From Megalonaias nervosa (Eukaryota > Mollusca > Bivalvia > Unionida > Unionidae): a DNA stretch of 64,000 nucleotides. This document shows, piece after piece, positions 31,735 through 45,000 of the stretch; the first letter of the stretch is position 1, and every line of letters starts with the position of its first letter. The DNA lies in contig JAECUM010033652.1 in the NCBI GenBank assembly GCA_016617855.1, forward strand, positions 1 through 64,000. The letters are read 5' to 3'. Below the pieces are notes generated by a model. That model did no database searches. It had not been told where the DNA came from and saw only the letters and a list, made by a program, of their open reading frames with translations. The translations under genes were made by a program, and so were the position numbers.

Positions 31735-33100
31735 TGTCCTTTCTGTTGTCCTCAACCAGACCTTAAAAGTCCCTTTTCTGGGTTCATCGTTGAAGATTTG
31801 TGCCACAAAACTACCAAGGATGCCAAGTTTTAGAAGGTGAAGGATATCAAGTGATAAAAATGTTAACGCGACTAAGATCTACATTTGAAGATCGTTCCAA
31901 AATTTAAACGCAATGCCGAAATGTTCAAGGTGGTGGACATCGAATCTTTAAATCCCGGCGACATTTTTTTGGATGACGAACCAATGTGACACGCTTGCTG
32001 CATGAAGTGGATGAATAGTAAGAACATTAAATCAAATATATCGCTTTGCGTTCCTTGTATCCATGCGTGTGCACATATGCTCCTTCCGTACTGCCCACCC
32101 TGTAATATGACAGACCACATCATCTTAAAAAAAAATTCAATGAGCAATACCAAAAAGACGATGACTCCAATGAAAGGCTGTGTTTTGTCAACGGGTTTCT
32201 AAAACGTAAGCAAGAAGGTAGTGGATATCCGTCTTCGTGTCAGACTACAGAAGAGAACGAAGCAATCAAAGAACGGTACCGATTCTTATATGTCATCACT
32301 TTTAAGCACGTTGAAAAGGCCTATGGACAATTATCATTTGCAAACTATGTTGAATTGCTTATAGGGAAAATTTGCTCAACCATAGATGTTGCCAAAGACG
32401 GAATACTTTTCATATCCAAGTAGATACTTTTAACTCTTCGAAAGGAAACTCATTAAGCATGTGGACATCATTAGTGAATATTTGATCTTGGTAAATTATG
32501 AAGACATCACATAGTTTGCATCCCACCCCCACCCCAAGAATAATTAGGAAATGTACGTGACAGATAATGTCCATTTAAAATTGTATTATGTCTTTACTTT
32601 GACACTGATAGTTGTATTTATATCATGGTAACTATCACCAAGAACGTTTGTATGATTGGAACAATGAACATCCTGAAGACATTATCTTGGGTTTTTAGTG
32701 GTCGGCCAAACCAGTACAGTTACTGGTACCACGACAAACATGGACAACTTCATACCTTTAACTATCCTTTTACTCATGTGGTCAAGTTTGAGTTTAGAAA
32801 AATGGCTTCAAAATCAGGGCAAGATGCAAAATCACTAAATGTTTAACAGACCTTTGGAAAAAAATTATATCAGATGTCTACCAGAAAAGAGTGCAACAAT
32901 ACGAACAGGCCGATCTCCAGTATGACAAAGAGAGTTTCATGACATAAATATTATAGTGATCACAAACGCCGAAAACGATTTATTAGTTATAGCAACAATG
33001 TGGTGGACCCATGCATAATTTTACGTAAAACGTTCACCGAGAATGATGAATTCGACACAGCAACCGTGTGATGGACCCAACGCGGACTCCAAGTTGAAAT
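31735..33100 (+). pseudogene. Polinton/Maverick protein-primed DNA polymerase B relic
   Basis: The family replicates Polinton DNA by protein priming. Blocks in order on the + strand: a CPFCCP cysteine motif (about 31738) followed by SGFIVEDLCHKTTKDAKF; FFG, a stop, RTNVTRLLHEV (about 31970); IKYIALRSLYPCVH, the DxxSLYP motif A with the Asp lost (around 32035); FVNGFLKRKQEGSGYPSSCQ (about 32185), the palm signature F.K.KQE.SG.P; then YFDTDSCIYI at 32594-32623, the intact YxDTDS motif C; and VFSGRPNQYSYWY (about 32690), matching FVSGGPKNYAY. It has frameshifts and stops but no large internal loss in this part. The exonuclease half upstream is missing, so the copy is 5'-truncated. Confidence 0.75.
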
Positions 33101-34149
33101 AAGTTGTGGTGTAAAACTTCGCGAATGGGAGTATAAATAGTCAGCTTTATCCTAGTCTCACCGATGTGTCACATTAACAACAGGAAATACAGCCATTGAT
33201 GGATCAAAAAAATTTGTCAGAAACATAAATATCGCACAGTTATGGACAATTATTGAAACGACTTCAACTGCTTCATCAGGAAGCGTCAACTGATACGAAT
33301 CTAAAAGAAACCCAAAACGTAACAACAGCTCCAAAGATGATGACAGACACAGCTACGGAGATAACAAAGGAAGTAGAAGACAAAGATGATGACAGTCACA
33401 GCTACGGGGATAACAAAGGAAGTAGAAGACAAAGAAGAGTTTCAAACTCGACAAGCTAAATAATACGCATGTTGATAAAACACACAACAAGAATTGGATC
33501 GGTCACAAAGATGATGCCTACACCCATGCAAGCAGAAAAAAAAGAAAGAAGTGAAGACAGAAGTAAAATAAGAACCAATCAAACCTGTTCAGATACCATC
33601 CTTTATTCCTATGGCTTGTAGAACACGTAAAGCACTTCAATCCCAAAAGAAACACTGCATTTAAAATTTAGACAGCAATCCACAGTCAGTTAAAGTATGT
33701 CTTCTCCATCATGTACTTTCCAAGTGTTCTGTTTTTTTTTTAACAAAGCCACACCTTACCATAAAACAGTATTCATACCAAGAAATGTTCTTTACTTGGT
33801 CTGATGGTTATATTTGTATAAGGACATTTATTGCTTACAGCAATGCAACATTAAAGTCTGAGGCGATGAATGTAATACTAGCTTGTTCTTTCAGTGCTGA
33901 AAAACACCTCTTTAACTATAGCATGTCTATGTAGTCTATATTATGTGGCCCTAAGCTGGTTCCAAGCTCATAAAATCCAACATCCGTGTTTAACTGTTCA
34001 TCAACAGACGTATTCCGGCAACGTCCCCAAGTGTGTATTATTTTTGGATAAAAAGTTTTAAGAAACCATATACAAATCAAATGAAAATCTAGAAACTATA
34101 GCAGTCGCAAAAACGTAGGATTCCATTTTAAAAGCAGTGTTGTAAGACC
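33101..34149. other. Spacer with a 49-bp tandem duplication at 33332-33429
   Basis: Two copies of a 49-bp unit beginning CAAAGATGATGACAG, at 33332 and 33381, differ at only two positions. Because 49 is not a multiple of three, the two copies are read in different frames by the 68-codon frame at 33253-33459. No gene recognised. Confidence 0.6.
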
Positions 34150-34620
34150 TTATTAATGTTGGGAGTCTTGACACTGCATAAATCAGTCGTCTTAACTGAT
34201 ATTTCAACTAAACATCTGTCATTTAATTCTTCAGATAATACAGTTAAGTCCCTCAAGTCTAATTGCTTGTATAAATCATAAAGTTTGGATAGATATATTT
34301 ATTGTCCAGTGGGTATTTTTCGCTTTGCTGTGCATAAACCAGTCATTCTGAGTGAGTCTTGAACTAAAAGTCTGTCATTTTATTTTTCAGTCAATAAAGT
34401 GCTGTCCCTAAAATGATAAATACTTGATTGATGTAAGTATCAATCAGTGTCGCTGTTAATTTTATTGGACACACATCAATCGTTGTAAACGAGTATAATT
34501 CTAATAGAAGTCTGTCAAGTTATTCTTCGGTTGATATAATAAAGTCATTCAAGGACAATGATGAATTATTGATTGAAGAGTGTGCTTCTCAGGATCACTG
34601 TTTGTTTCGTCGTGTTTACC
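34150..34620 (-). repeat. Family C tandem repeat, inverted copy
   Basis: Three diverged units of about 130-170 bp, each with GCATAAA(T/C)CAGTC(G/A)T or CACATCAATCGTT, then a CATCTGTCATTTAATTCTTC-like block, then CAGTCAATAAAG or a variant. The reverse complement aligns with 12240-12660. Confidence 0.5.
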
Positions 34621-35099
34621 CTTGTAACTTGTTTTCTTCTATGCGGAATGCATTGCCATCACTTTCGTCTTATAAGGGCATCTTACATATTCAGTTCTAA
34701 GTTTGCAATATTTTTTATTAACTTTTGCTTTTGATTTTTATATGAGTGAGTCTGTGAGAAACAGTGAAAAAATTTCACCGACTTCCTGTTAGAAAAGCGG
34801 TGGCGTCACCTACGATCGGTAGAAAGACGATCTAAGAGATATATTAATAAAGGAGTGCAAAAACCTACAGTAAATATGGATGCTTTTGGGCAAAAACATT
34901 CCCCTGATCATTCTTTCCATCCTTCAAAATATCCTACTTGTCAATACAACCCTATATTCTAGCCCCCGAAGGTTAACTCAAGCATCAAGCGATAAGCATA
35001 GTAGCATCAGTCTGCAAAGAGTTGGCTGGTTGGTATATGAACGTAATTTGAGCTCATTAGTGACAACATCGTGTCGATGAAATGGGAGCAGAGTCCCTT
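34621..35099. other. No gene recognised
   Basis: Spacer between the family C repeat and a SINE; short frames only. Confidence 0.5.
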
Positions 35100-35240
35100 T
35101 AACAAGAACAGAACACGATACCTTCCTCGGACAGGCTGAAGTTGCTTTACAACCGGCTACATGTGGATTACGAGCCCAACGTTCTTCCGACTGAGCTCCT
35201 GTGCCTCTCAGTCTACAGAAAGATTTTCTGCCGTATATTA
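35100..35240 (-). repeat. tRNA-derived SINE, second family
   Basis: On the - strand GCACAGGAGCTCAGTCGGAAG is a tRNA-like A box, followed by GGGCTCGTAATCCACATGTA with an anticodon-arm look, then GCCGGTTGTAAAGC, a B box decayed from GGTTCGAA. Head sequence differs from the SINE at 14930-15180. Not a functional tRNA. Confidence 0.5.
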
Positions 35241-35849
35241 ATTGGGCATGGGCCACACATAAAATAGTTTTAACTCGTTGAAAATGAGTGTTGAAAGGAT
35301 GACAGCCACAGTTACAGTCCTGCAAAGTTGCGTCCAAAGAGACTAGTTGTTGCTTAAATGCCATATTATATTTGTAAATCTCTTTTTGGCGAAGTATTCG
35401 TGGGGCAGGTGCTTAGGACCATTATATTCATGCTCTTTACTTGGCCCAGACTTTTGGACACAAGAGAACTTATTATTAGTTTTCTGGTTTAGAAAGAGTG
35501 AGTTTTTAATGTGTCTGTTGACATGACCCTCCAAGCCACGAGATAACTTTGAAAACGCTTTACGTTAGCTCAGAACAAATACTGCTTTACCTGAAAATGC
35601 CAGACATGGAGTAAAAAATACTTAAACTGCAATTATCGTCTCTTCTTTATTACAGGAATTTATCGAATAACTTTTTTAAACAATTATAATACCTCCTTGA
35701 AGCTGCTCCGCAGATGGCCTTGCTAAACTGCAACACTGCCGGCACACACTATTTAACTCCGGGGTTAACCTTCTTTCGATTCTTTTAAGATTTAACTTTC
35801 AAAGAATAATGTTATGAAATTAAAATATTATATCCGCAGTAAAGTTTAA

Positions 35850-35990
35850 CCTTTTCCTGATATTCAAAGAAAACATTGTAAAACAGGGGGATGCACCATG
35901 ACAGAGGGTTGCTGCAAGAAGTTTTGCAGAAACTAGCCTGTGGTGGCATTAGATTAGAAGTTTGAACGCCATCGGGGAGCAGTCTGTACC
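35850..35990 (-). repeat. Dispersed repeat family B, inverted copy
   Basis: See 10790-10930. In this copy the - strand frame at 35812-36060 includes LLPDGVQTSNLMPPQASFCK and then FYNVFFEYQEKV. The other copy gives FLSGVQTSATPPFVFCK, so peptide-level similarity persists over about 20 residues. Confidence 0.5.
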
Positions 35991-36299
35991 TACCACATAG
36001 CCAGATCTGAAGTTTATAATGAGACGTTATGTTTTCTGTCTGAAACATGGCTACACGCAATGCTACTTATTTTACAAGTATTATGTCCATCACCATTGGC
36101 TCAAGAAATTTATTACAACCACATGCAGTCATAAACAAAGAATCTCTCTTCATTTGCTCGACATCAGGGCGCCCGTGAAAATAGGCAAGCAATTGTCTTG
36201 TAGATAAATGTATTTTTTTTGCTATGTTGATTGCAACATTTTCAATCTGTCGGCGAAATACTAAGTAGGAAAGGTGTAACATTCAAGCTAGTTTTACAT

Positions 36300-37101
36300 T
36301 AATTCATTCCACCCCCACCGCTCAAAATTAGTTTGGTGATTACTCTTTAATCAAGGGCAAAACAAAACTATTAAATTCTTTTTCTTTTTAATATAAAGTG
36401 TTTTCCATTCAAGTTTGCTGTTTATACACTTTAGAGTTTGTATAGCTAATTACTCCAAATCTAGCATCACCGTGGAGAATACCCGTCAAATTAATCTCTC
36501 TCGGTGAACTTAATTTCGACATTCTCCTGGGTCATAATCAAGCCTTCAGTGTTCATGCACGATTACTCTAATCAAGACACATTTATATATTCATCCCTCG
36601 CAAATAATGGAACAATGTCAATTTCGCCGATGCTCAAGAGACCGCAGCAAACCTACATCCTTCATCTTAGTAAAATTACATCTCTGTGTCTTCTCGTGTG
36701 ATACGCTGCACCCATTGGTCTGGTTCTGTTTTTATGTGCTCTTTTGTACACATTCCGATTAAAGACCAAATCATCGGGAGAGTTTGCTAGTTACTGACTT
36801 ATTAATGTCCTCCTAATATTAGGCCTGGTATCAGATACATTCTTCTCGGACACTTAGTAAATACAATCATATACCAATGATGAAACATTACTTCCTCCTA
36901 TTAGCATTAATGGTCATGTAGGTCAAACAATCTATTACATATTTCAGTATTTGGTATTGTCATCTTTAGAGGTCATTAGGTATCATTGCACTAATTATTT
37001 GCTGTATATATTTCCTTAATGTTCCAACATTTGTAACGAAATCTACTGCATTAGTTACACGTTAGATACAACAAGACTATTTTCGTTAAGTACTAAAATC
37101 G

Positions 37102-37185
<84 letters not shown>

Positions 37186-40100
37186 TTAGGTTACGTCGCA
37201 TGTTCAGGAAATAGATTTTAAAGTCATAAATGGAATTTGATGTACAAATATGCTTTTCCAGAACCAGCCGCATCACACCTTCATAACAACCCACCGGCTA
37301 TCCTCACTGAATATTTTAGATTTTATTTACGTTTTGTGCTTTGCAAATGTCCAGGAAATGTGACATACATATTCTTGATTGTCTTTGTACAATAATATGC
37401 GGTAACAGGTCATTAGCTTGATTAGCGCTGTGATACCTTGAACAGATGACACACGTTTCACATTTTTAATGAATTTGATTAATCTGTCGTTACAGTTTCT
37501 CCAGTGTGATCTATACCAGTGAACAATTTATTGTACAAGATAGTGGTTTAAATGGAAAGACATATTGGTGTGCTATATTCATCAAAACCTCCTTGCAAAA
37601 ACACACCTATAAACAAATCATTATTTCATTTATAAAGACCAGTTTTACTCAATCTGTATAAAATTGTGCCTCTGCGGTAGCAGCTGAGTCATGCTGAACT
37701 TCGAACCATAGTAGAAATAGTATTCCATAATTTATCAAAGTAGGAAGAGCAAGATTGTATATTATCGACAGGGAAATCTAGCTGATTTACAAACCTAACT
37801 TATCCTGTCTCAGAGAAGTTGCCTCAGCCCGGTTATCTCTGGCATGGTGTCTACGCGCAAGGAACTACTTTTCAAGGGAAGAAACCCTGGTAGTTTTCTG
37901 CTGTGTCTGACGGAGTTACTTTTGAAATCAAACAACAACAACAGCAAACATACAATATCAATGTCTCCACTTATAAAGCAAAGTATAGTCTCTCTCCAAC
38001 ATTGAAAAGATTTTATACAACGTTTTAAAAGAAACAACCTGGCACACATATCCATACAGACACAGCGTCGAGCGTAAAACACATAGCTGCAAAGGCTATC
38101 AGAGCTGATAAGATGAATACATGTAAACTCTTTGAACCCTCGCTCTTGTGCCCTAACACACCACCATCTTTATTAAACACGTTTCCGTTTAACAGTATGG
38201 TGCACTTTGTGGTACGTGGAGTGGATGAAAAACACAGAAACATCAAACTGGGAGATATCTCGTAACGCGAGTCCAACGAAAACAAAGACAGAAGAGGACG
38301 TAAGAAACACAAGCAATTCAAAACAAAGAATGTATGTTAACCGCCTTTATCGAAATAGGTGAATTGTATCTTCAGATGCTATAAGAACAAATGCCTCAAT
38401 GCTTTTTGTGATCATTCTACCTTGCCCATGCAACCCAAGTTGATGTACCTGTGCAAAATGACCAATGGAGATTTACGGGCACCAGTTGTTATAAGACTTC
38501 CATGGAAATAAAATATTTATGTTGGAAACTAACAGAAACACTGTTTCAGATACAGGCTATTTACATCACTGTCATAAGAATCCCAACTCTCTCAACAACC
38601 GCAGCAAACTTGGCATCAACCAGAAATATCTTCTGTCCAACATATTTTAATCAGAATTTTTAAACACTGCCAAATCGCACCAATTGAATCAGCCATTATA
38701 ATGCAGTTGCAAATGAAAACTCATGCACTTACCAATCAGAGTGGTCCATTCGTCAGTCCACACGCTATTTTGCAAGAAGATTTTTCTGTACCCGATCATT
38801 TGACTAGTAGTAGCAGCAAGTGTCTTATTTATAGGACGGAAAACATATAATTCGAAGACAATCATAAAAGAGAAATCGCCTCAGCATGTTATCATCTGGA
38901 TATTACGTTTGAGGGGTCTTTAATACATGGTGATAATTTTGCTACCAAAATCAATTACAACAACAGTATTGCACGTACAGTTTCACCTCTTCCGAAGGAA
39001 AGGTGAGTTATATATGATAGAAACACAGACCTCCAATTCTTCAGAAATAGTCCAACACATATGAATCGTACTGTAGACCCAAGTATCGTATCATTGGCTC
39101 TCAAAGAGCTTTTCCGAATTAGAACTGATGAAGTTAAAAGTGATCGTTATAAAATTATTATTTAATTACCTACTGTTGTTTTGATATGACTTGCATCGAT
39201 TAAATGTAGTAATACAGTAATAATATCAAATGTTTTTATGTGTTAATTTTCTCATGCTCAGAACTTGTGTACTCAGGGTCGACAGGCCACCTCACAAACC
39301 TTATTAATATATTAGTATTAATGCGTGGAGTTTACAAACAACAACACGTGGCTCGAGACGTTCTTGGTGCAAGACATACAGAATATATCAATTATGACTG
39401 ACTGTTTTCTTGGTTATTGTTTTTATTTTCTAAGAGAGACAGATATAGCTAGATTCTACTGAGATAATTGGTTAGTATAAGAGCGGATGAGCTATATAAA
39501 AGTGTGAGGATACATTATGCTTTGAATGTACTAATTATGTTGCATAAGTGGATGGTTAATTTAATTTGACTGAAAAAACATTGGTTGAAAAAATAATCTC
39601 TGTCGGTGTTTGTACCCCGACAAAGAAATCCCAGTGGTGTGGTTACATTGCTTGTATCCCGACGATGAAAGTAATATAGGACAAATAATATAAAGCCTTT
39701 TACTGAGATTACCTTGATTCCGTGCAAACCCCTACATAGATTCTGTTAATAAAATGATTCAGATTTTAATGGTTGGTGAAATATTGTAGATATTCAGGAG
39801 CATGGCCTTGAATATCATGCTACCTTTTTACAATGCAACTTATTCACACCATGTAACGAATATTATCTATAAAAATTCAAAATATAGTTTGAAGATGTGT
39901 CTTAGAAGTTATTCAAGCAACTCGGTGCTTTATAAACATACTTATCTTCTGATGCTGGGCTTTACTAGAGTTGTCATTAGTAGTGTATCCAAGTTGTAAT
40001 ATTTAGTAGAATTTAGCTTTTGTAGAATAGTTTTCAGATATACAAACTTAACATAGGAAGTGTGCTTCCCAATTTACTTAGCGAAAGACAAATTGAATTA

Positions 40101-41046
40101 TCATGAGTCTTCCAGAGAAGATTGTTATCAAAGAAAATATCTAAAAAAATTTGAGAGTATACACAGCCGATTCCAGCCTGAGCGGAACCGATTGCTTTTC
40201 AAGTACGTTTTGGTAGATTTTGCAAGTTCCGTTTTGAGAACACCAGTTTTGAACCAATTGAATATTGGTCTAACACTGATAGTTGATAACGGACACAGAG
40301 TTTCCCGCATTCTAGGAGAGTTGTGTCATTAGCGAATATATTGAAATAAAAATATTTAAGACAAAGAGTTAAACGGTCCTAAAACCAATCCTTGTGAATA
40401 TCATAATGCACTGGTTCTAATAATGCCGAGACTTTGCTAATACTGACACTTTGATTCCTGTTTGCTAAACTAGACCTGGCTCAAGAGTTAATTGGAGTTG
40501 AGAATGCATCAGACGATAATGTATTCGAATGAATCTCATTATCAACAATATGATGAATCTTTTTCAAATCCACGAGGATAACGTCACTTATTAACAGGTA
40601 TTAATAGCAGAGAGTTATTCATTCATCTCTTAAGTCAAGTTAATTTAACTAGAGTGATTTTGTTTATGATTGCATATTTGAAACGAGGTAATAAAATAAA
40701 TTTATTGTGATAACAAAATATGCACTAAACGTCTGTTTTTCGATTATTTTGAAATGACGGTCAGAATAGAAATGTGTACATAGGAACATATTCGTTTCTA
40801 ACTTGAATATATCAGTTAGAGGAAAGTTGGAGTGATGCTTGGTGCTACTTCTGACATATCCAATTTGGTTTTGGCTTCCAAACATGGAGAAACTGTATTG
40901 TTGACAGTCTTACTTACGTAGTGTGATTTTCGATCAGCATTTGTTCTGAAATAATTTGTAGCACTTCTCTAATGATTATTTTTGTTCGGACTTATGCTTT
41001 TGAAAATGATTCATTTACTCGTCACCTTAAATTTAATCTCACTCTG
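36300..41046. other. No gene recognised; (CT)n/(TA)n at 37106-37183
   Basis: Nearly 5 kb of AT-rich DNA with one compound microsatellite. The longest frames (90 and 98 codons near 37810-38321 and 40060-40332) show no domain, splice pattern or composition change that I can support. Confidence 0.55.
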
Positions 41047-41381
41047 ACCCTAATAGCAGCATGACAAAGGCATTCAGACCTACATCCTTGCAGTTGTCTC
41101 TAACCCTAATAGCAGCATGACAAAGGCATTCAGACCTACATCCTTGCAGTTGACTCTAACCCTAATAGCAGCATGACAAAGGCATTCAGACCTACATCCT
41201 TGCAGTTGTCTCTAATCCTAATAGCAGCATGACAAAGGCATTCAGACCTACATCCTTGCAATTGTTTCTAACCCTAATAGCAGTATGACAAAGGCATTCA
41301 GACCTACATTCTTACAGTTGTCTTTAACCCTAATAGCAGCATGACAAAGGCATTCAGACCTATATCCTTGCAGTTGTAGGC
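41047..41381. repeat. 56-bp minisatellite, six copies
   Basis: The unit begins TAATAGCAGCATGACAAAGG and continues CATTCAGACCTACATCCTTGC. Copies start at 41051, 41107, 41163, 41219, 41275 and 41331, exactly 56 bp apart, with only a few substitutions between them. There are no spacers, so it is not a CRISPR array, and 56 is not a multiple of three, so it is not a coding repeat. Confidence 0.95.
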
Positions 41382-41879
41382 TGAAAATGTTTGCACACCA
41401 ATTCAAAACCTGAAAATGAATACGATACACTTATTGAACAACTGTCAGCACCCTTCATTTAGTAACCAAAGATGTAAAAATAATAGGTCATGTGTAATAT
41501 AACCCTCAGCATATAACTTTCTAAACATGACTGAATTCTTGTTATCCATTTATCTAAACATTATATACAAGCAAAAGTCCTCAATATATTCCGCTTTATT
41601 AAATTTTGAAAAGGTACCGAATAAATGACGACGTGCTTGTTTGTTTGTTTGTTCACTGTTAATTCTAAAATATTCATACGCTTTAACTTTGATTAATAAA
41701 TAAATCAAATAAAAATTCGCTTATATAAACTGAGAGATATGATAATAGAGATTGTAATATCATGCAATAAGCACAATCATTTAATTGGAAATATTTGTTT
41801 GAATATTTATTGGAATTTTTAAGTACTCATTAACTTTGGATTAACACATTATTTTGGAATTACTAAGAACTCAGTTAAA
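41382..41879. other. No gene recognised
   Basis: AT-rich DNA after the minisatellite; a short GTTT tract at 41637-41652. Confidence 0.5.
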
Positions 41880-42080
41880 GATATTCTGAGTTGTATAATG
41901 GTGGTACATCAGGCCATTCAAGACTCTTGGAAGTCATTTGGAATATTCGATACTTTTGGAGAGTTGGACTCCAAGTGTTGTCGTTATCGTCTAAATTCCA
42001 TTCCGCAAAATCAGCAAGAGTTAAAGGAACTTAAAAGATCCTTTTTCTCGTCCATTTGGAATCTTGTTACAATCTGGATA
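41880..42080 (+). repeat. Dispersed repeat family A, copy 3
   Basis: CATTCAAGACTCTTGGAAGT, CATTTGGAATATTCGATACT and TTTGGAGAG align with the other copies; similarity fades after 41990. Confidence 0.55.
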
Positions 42081-42629
42081 GTGAAAAATAAAAAAAATAC
42101 ACCTATCGCGCACGACGAGCTACGCAAAAATTAGAGGTAAAAAGTAGGGGTATGAATTCCATTCTTTTATTAGAATTCAAAGTCAGTGAAAATAGAATTC
42201 ACACATTTCATCTACTTATTCTTATTATTATTTCTATGATTGCTAATTAATACTTCTTTGAGCTGACTGTCATAGCTTTGAATGCAACACTGATGATTGA
42301 AGTTGAGAATTCGGTCCAAAAAGGCAACTTTTGTTTCCAGGACAAACGTAAAGCGTTTGGTTATTCGTTCGAACAAGATGTTCACAAGTAGAGAATGCAT
42401 TCACTAATTTACAGTCACTGTTGCTGCTGGTGAAAGTGTTTCATGCGATGTTGTTCATAATAGGTTGGACTGACAATTATTCATTTGCAAGTAGAGCAAT
42501 GCAATTGTGTTTGTCCTACAGGAATACAAGTTATGGATCGAGACAATCGAGATATCCACGAATATGTTCTTCCCAGTTAATAAATTCTTGGCCACATTGT
42601 TGGCAATAGTAATTAGTCTCTCCAAGCAG

Positions 42630-43110
42630 TTGTTACCTGTCTAGGCTGGTACAAAGTAACAAAGAAAAGAGTGAAGCTAACAAGCTTTGTAAAATTTAAC
42701 ATAATAATTTATTTCCCTATAAACAAGGTAAAAATATGAAAAAAGGACTTTTGGTTTGTGAATCTAATCCAAAAATTGATCCTAGAATTTAAAAATATAA
42801 GTCCTATCACTAAAAAGTTCTAAATGAATCAAAGTTCGAATTCCGATGAAGTTCCAAGATGGAAGGCGATAACGTCTTCTATATCCTGTTTTGTGCTGTT
42901 GCGTCAACAGTTCCTTGTTGAATTTGATGAATCAGGAATAATATTCCGGCTTTAGAATTCCGAATAATTTCCAATAAATGTCTTTGTCCAAGAATTCTGA
43001 TGAACACAAGTATTTTCCATGGCGAATAAATTATTTGAAATAACTCGAATTGGTCACAACACAAAATACCTTTGAGCTCCAGAGGTATCAATTTACGACT
43101 GAATTCAATC
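42630..43110 (-). repeat. Dispersed repeat family A, copy 4 (inverted)
   Basis: On the - strand AACTTTTTAGTGATAGGACT and TTCTAGGAT match the TTGTGATAGAACTT core. GTCCAAGAATTCTGATGAAC at about 42985 (+) resembles GTCCAAGAAGTCAATGAG of copy 1. Confidence 0.45.
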
Positions 43111-43779
43111 ACTAAAAACGTTAGTTTCAACTGCAGTTTTAGATCACGTGATGGGGTCACGTGGTCACTTATTTCGAATGGCGCATTAAGACCATAAGAC
43201 GATTGACACGTACGCCATAGACGAATTTGATTCTACCTAACGAATCTTACTGTAAGATTCAATAATAAAAAAATAAAAAAGTTGTTTACAATAGAGTTGA
43301 CACGCAAGACAAATATGACCTTGATTACGACAAATGATTTTCACTCTGTTTACCAATTGTTTGAATCAAGGTCAGGAACTAGGTCAGCTAAACATACAAT
43401 ATAGCAACACTGTTATTTACTAGAACTAAACTGAATTTTCTGAAAAAAATGTCAAATCCCGTGAATAAAGTTATCATTACAATAACATGTAATGAAATAA
43501 AAATTAAATTAAAAAAATCTAAAACTAACACACAAGTAATTAAATTACATATACATAACACGGTCTAGTGATGGTTGTAATGTCATCGAAATTATTTTGT
43601 ATGATGATATAAGTAAATTTATGTTCCATCTGGTAAGTGTGATACTCCTGTACTTCAAAGGATAACGAGGAATTCCACACATTTGGACATACATGCTTGT
43701 CGCACAAGGAGGTATGCTCCTATTTGTTGGTTAGCTCTGTCAGACGTTTAAATGCTCTCCCGTTATCGCTTGCATTCTG
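43111..43779. other. No gene recognised
   Basis: Very AT-rich spacer with A-tracts around 43265 and 43510. Confidence 0.5.
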
Positions 43780-44420
43780 CTGTATCATTCTTCTCGGCAT
43801 AAGTTCGAGTCACTGCGATGGCACGGACTAACGTTTTGGATGTGCATTATGTGAAGAGGTGCTTTTCCATCGGTGATTGCAAACACATCTTCTGATTTTT
43901 GAACCTGTTGAATTTTGTCTAAGAATTTGGAAGAAGTTAAGTCTACAAGTGTACTAAATTTGATGCACGCAAGAGATTTCAAACTGTCATGAGTAATGGA
44001 TTATCACAAACGATCGTCATCTTTAGCTTGACACTATCATTTCATTGCCTCAAATAATGATTCCCATAAATATGTAGTGACACCCGCTGCTATATCTGGT
44101 GGACCTTGAGACTTGAATTTTTTAAATTTCAGTGTGTACCTATAAGCTGCTATATTTAATGGAAGTCATTTTTGTAGTAGGTCGAATGTTAAAATAATCT
44201 TCAGGAGGTTCATAAAGAGTTTCTTTCTTGGTTAATCATGATACTCTCGGTTTTGTGGTAGACGTATATGGGACTGAACCGGGTGCTCATGTTCTCTTCA
44301 AAATCATTAGCAGGAACTTGCTCTCATACTTCTTGGAGAGTGTTGGATGGCACAGAACATCGTTGTTGCTTGACCCCTGGGTTCTAATTGGAAATCTTTT
44401 CATCTCCATTCAAAACTTGA
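43780..44420 (-). pseudogene. Candidate N-terminal part of Polinton DNA polymerase, copy 2
   Basis: On the - strand: QVPANDFEENMSTRFSP, then KKETLYEPPEDYFNIRPTTK, then after a frameshift YTLKFKKFKSQGPPDIAAG and TYLWESLFEAMK, then VKLKMTIVCDNPLL in one frame and KFSTLVDLTSSKFLDKIQQ with PLHIMHIQN in another (43982-43785). The order (LWE.LFE.M, charged V.L.....NPLL, L....L..I..V..S, H.....HI) follows the N-terminal domain of Polinton polymerases. The block continues into the same neighbour as copy 1. No polymerase palm follows downstream at 43100-43780, so this is a fragment. Confidence 0.5.
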
Positions 44421-44499
44421 TTTGACTAGTGTACACAATCTCTCCCTAACATGATACACTTATACAGCTGTCAGTTTATGAAGATGGAATATTCCGGAC

Positions 44500-45000
44500 A
44501 AATCTCACTTGCTTCGTACAAGACTTCGGACTACTCCACTCCAAGACACCTACTATGTCAGTCACGAAAAAGGACATTCGGCTCCACAGCGTCAAAGAAA
44601 CGGTCCCAATAAGTCAGAAGAAAAGAGAGACAAATGTAATTTAACTGTTATCAATATCGATAGAAAGGGACATTGGTCTACAGAGTCTCCGAAGAAAAGA
44701 GAGAATAACAAGGAGGAGGGAGAGAGTTCATCAGAAACAAAAGAACCCATATTAGTAAACCAATTCCAGAAGGTGAAAAAGTAGAATAAACAGGGGAAGA
44801 GGAAGACCAGTGAAGAAATTAAACAAGACAGTAACAGATAGCAGGAAAGAAATAACGAAAGAAAGAAAGAAGAAAACGGACTATGTTGATGGATTATGAA
44901 ATTTCATTGTGATTCTTACTCAAAGAGAAGATATGAATGAAAATGTAAGCATATCTTTTTCTTGATTTATTTTCTTTATCATTGAGAAGATCTTCACACA
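44500..45000 (+). repeat. Block shared with 27040-27480
   Basis: A 91-codon frame at 44509-44784 contains DRKGHWSTESPKKREN, a zinc-knuckle-like remnant in which the cysteines are lost, followed by a Lys/Glu-rich tail. The aligned copy at 27 kb keeps two cysteines but has a stop. The two copies share both this block and the polymerase-like block on the opposite strand, so the composite is one old repeat. Confidence 0.45.

Noticed and set aside
35100..35240. Functional tRNA gene
   Set aside because: The T arm is disrupted (GGTTGTAAAGC) and the acceptor stem does not pair; it fits a SINE head better.
41047..41381. CRISPR-like direct repeats
   Set aside because: Units are contiguous with no unique spacers and the context is eukaryotic.
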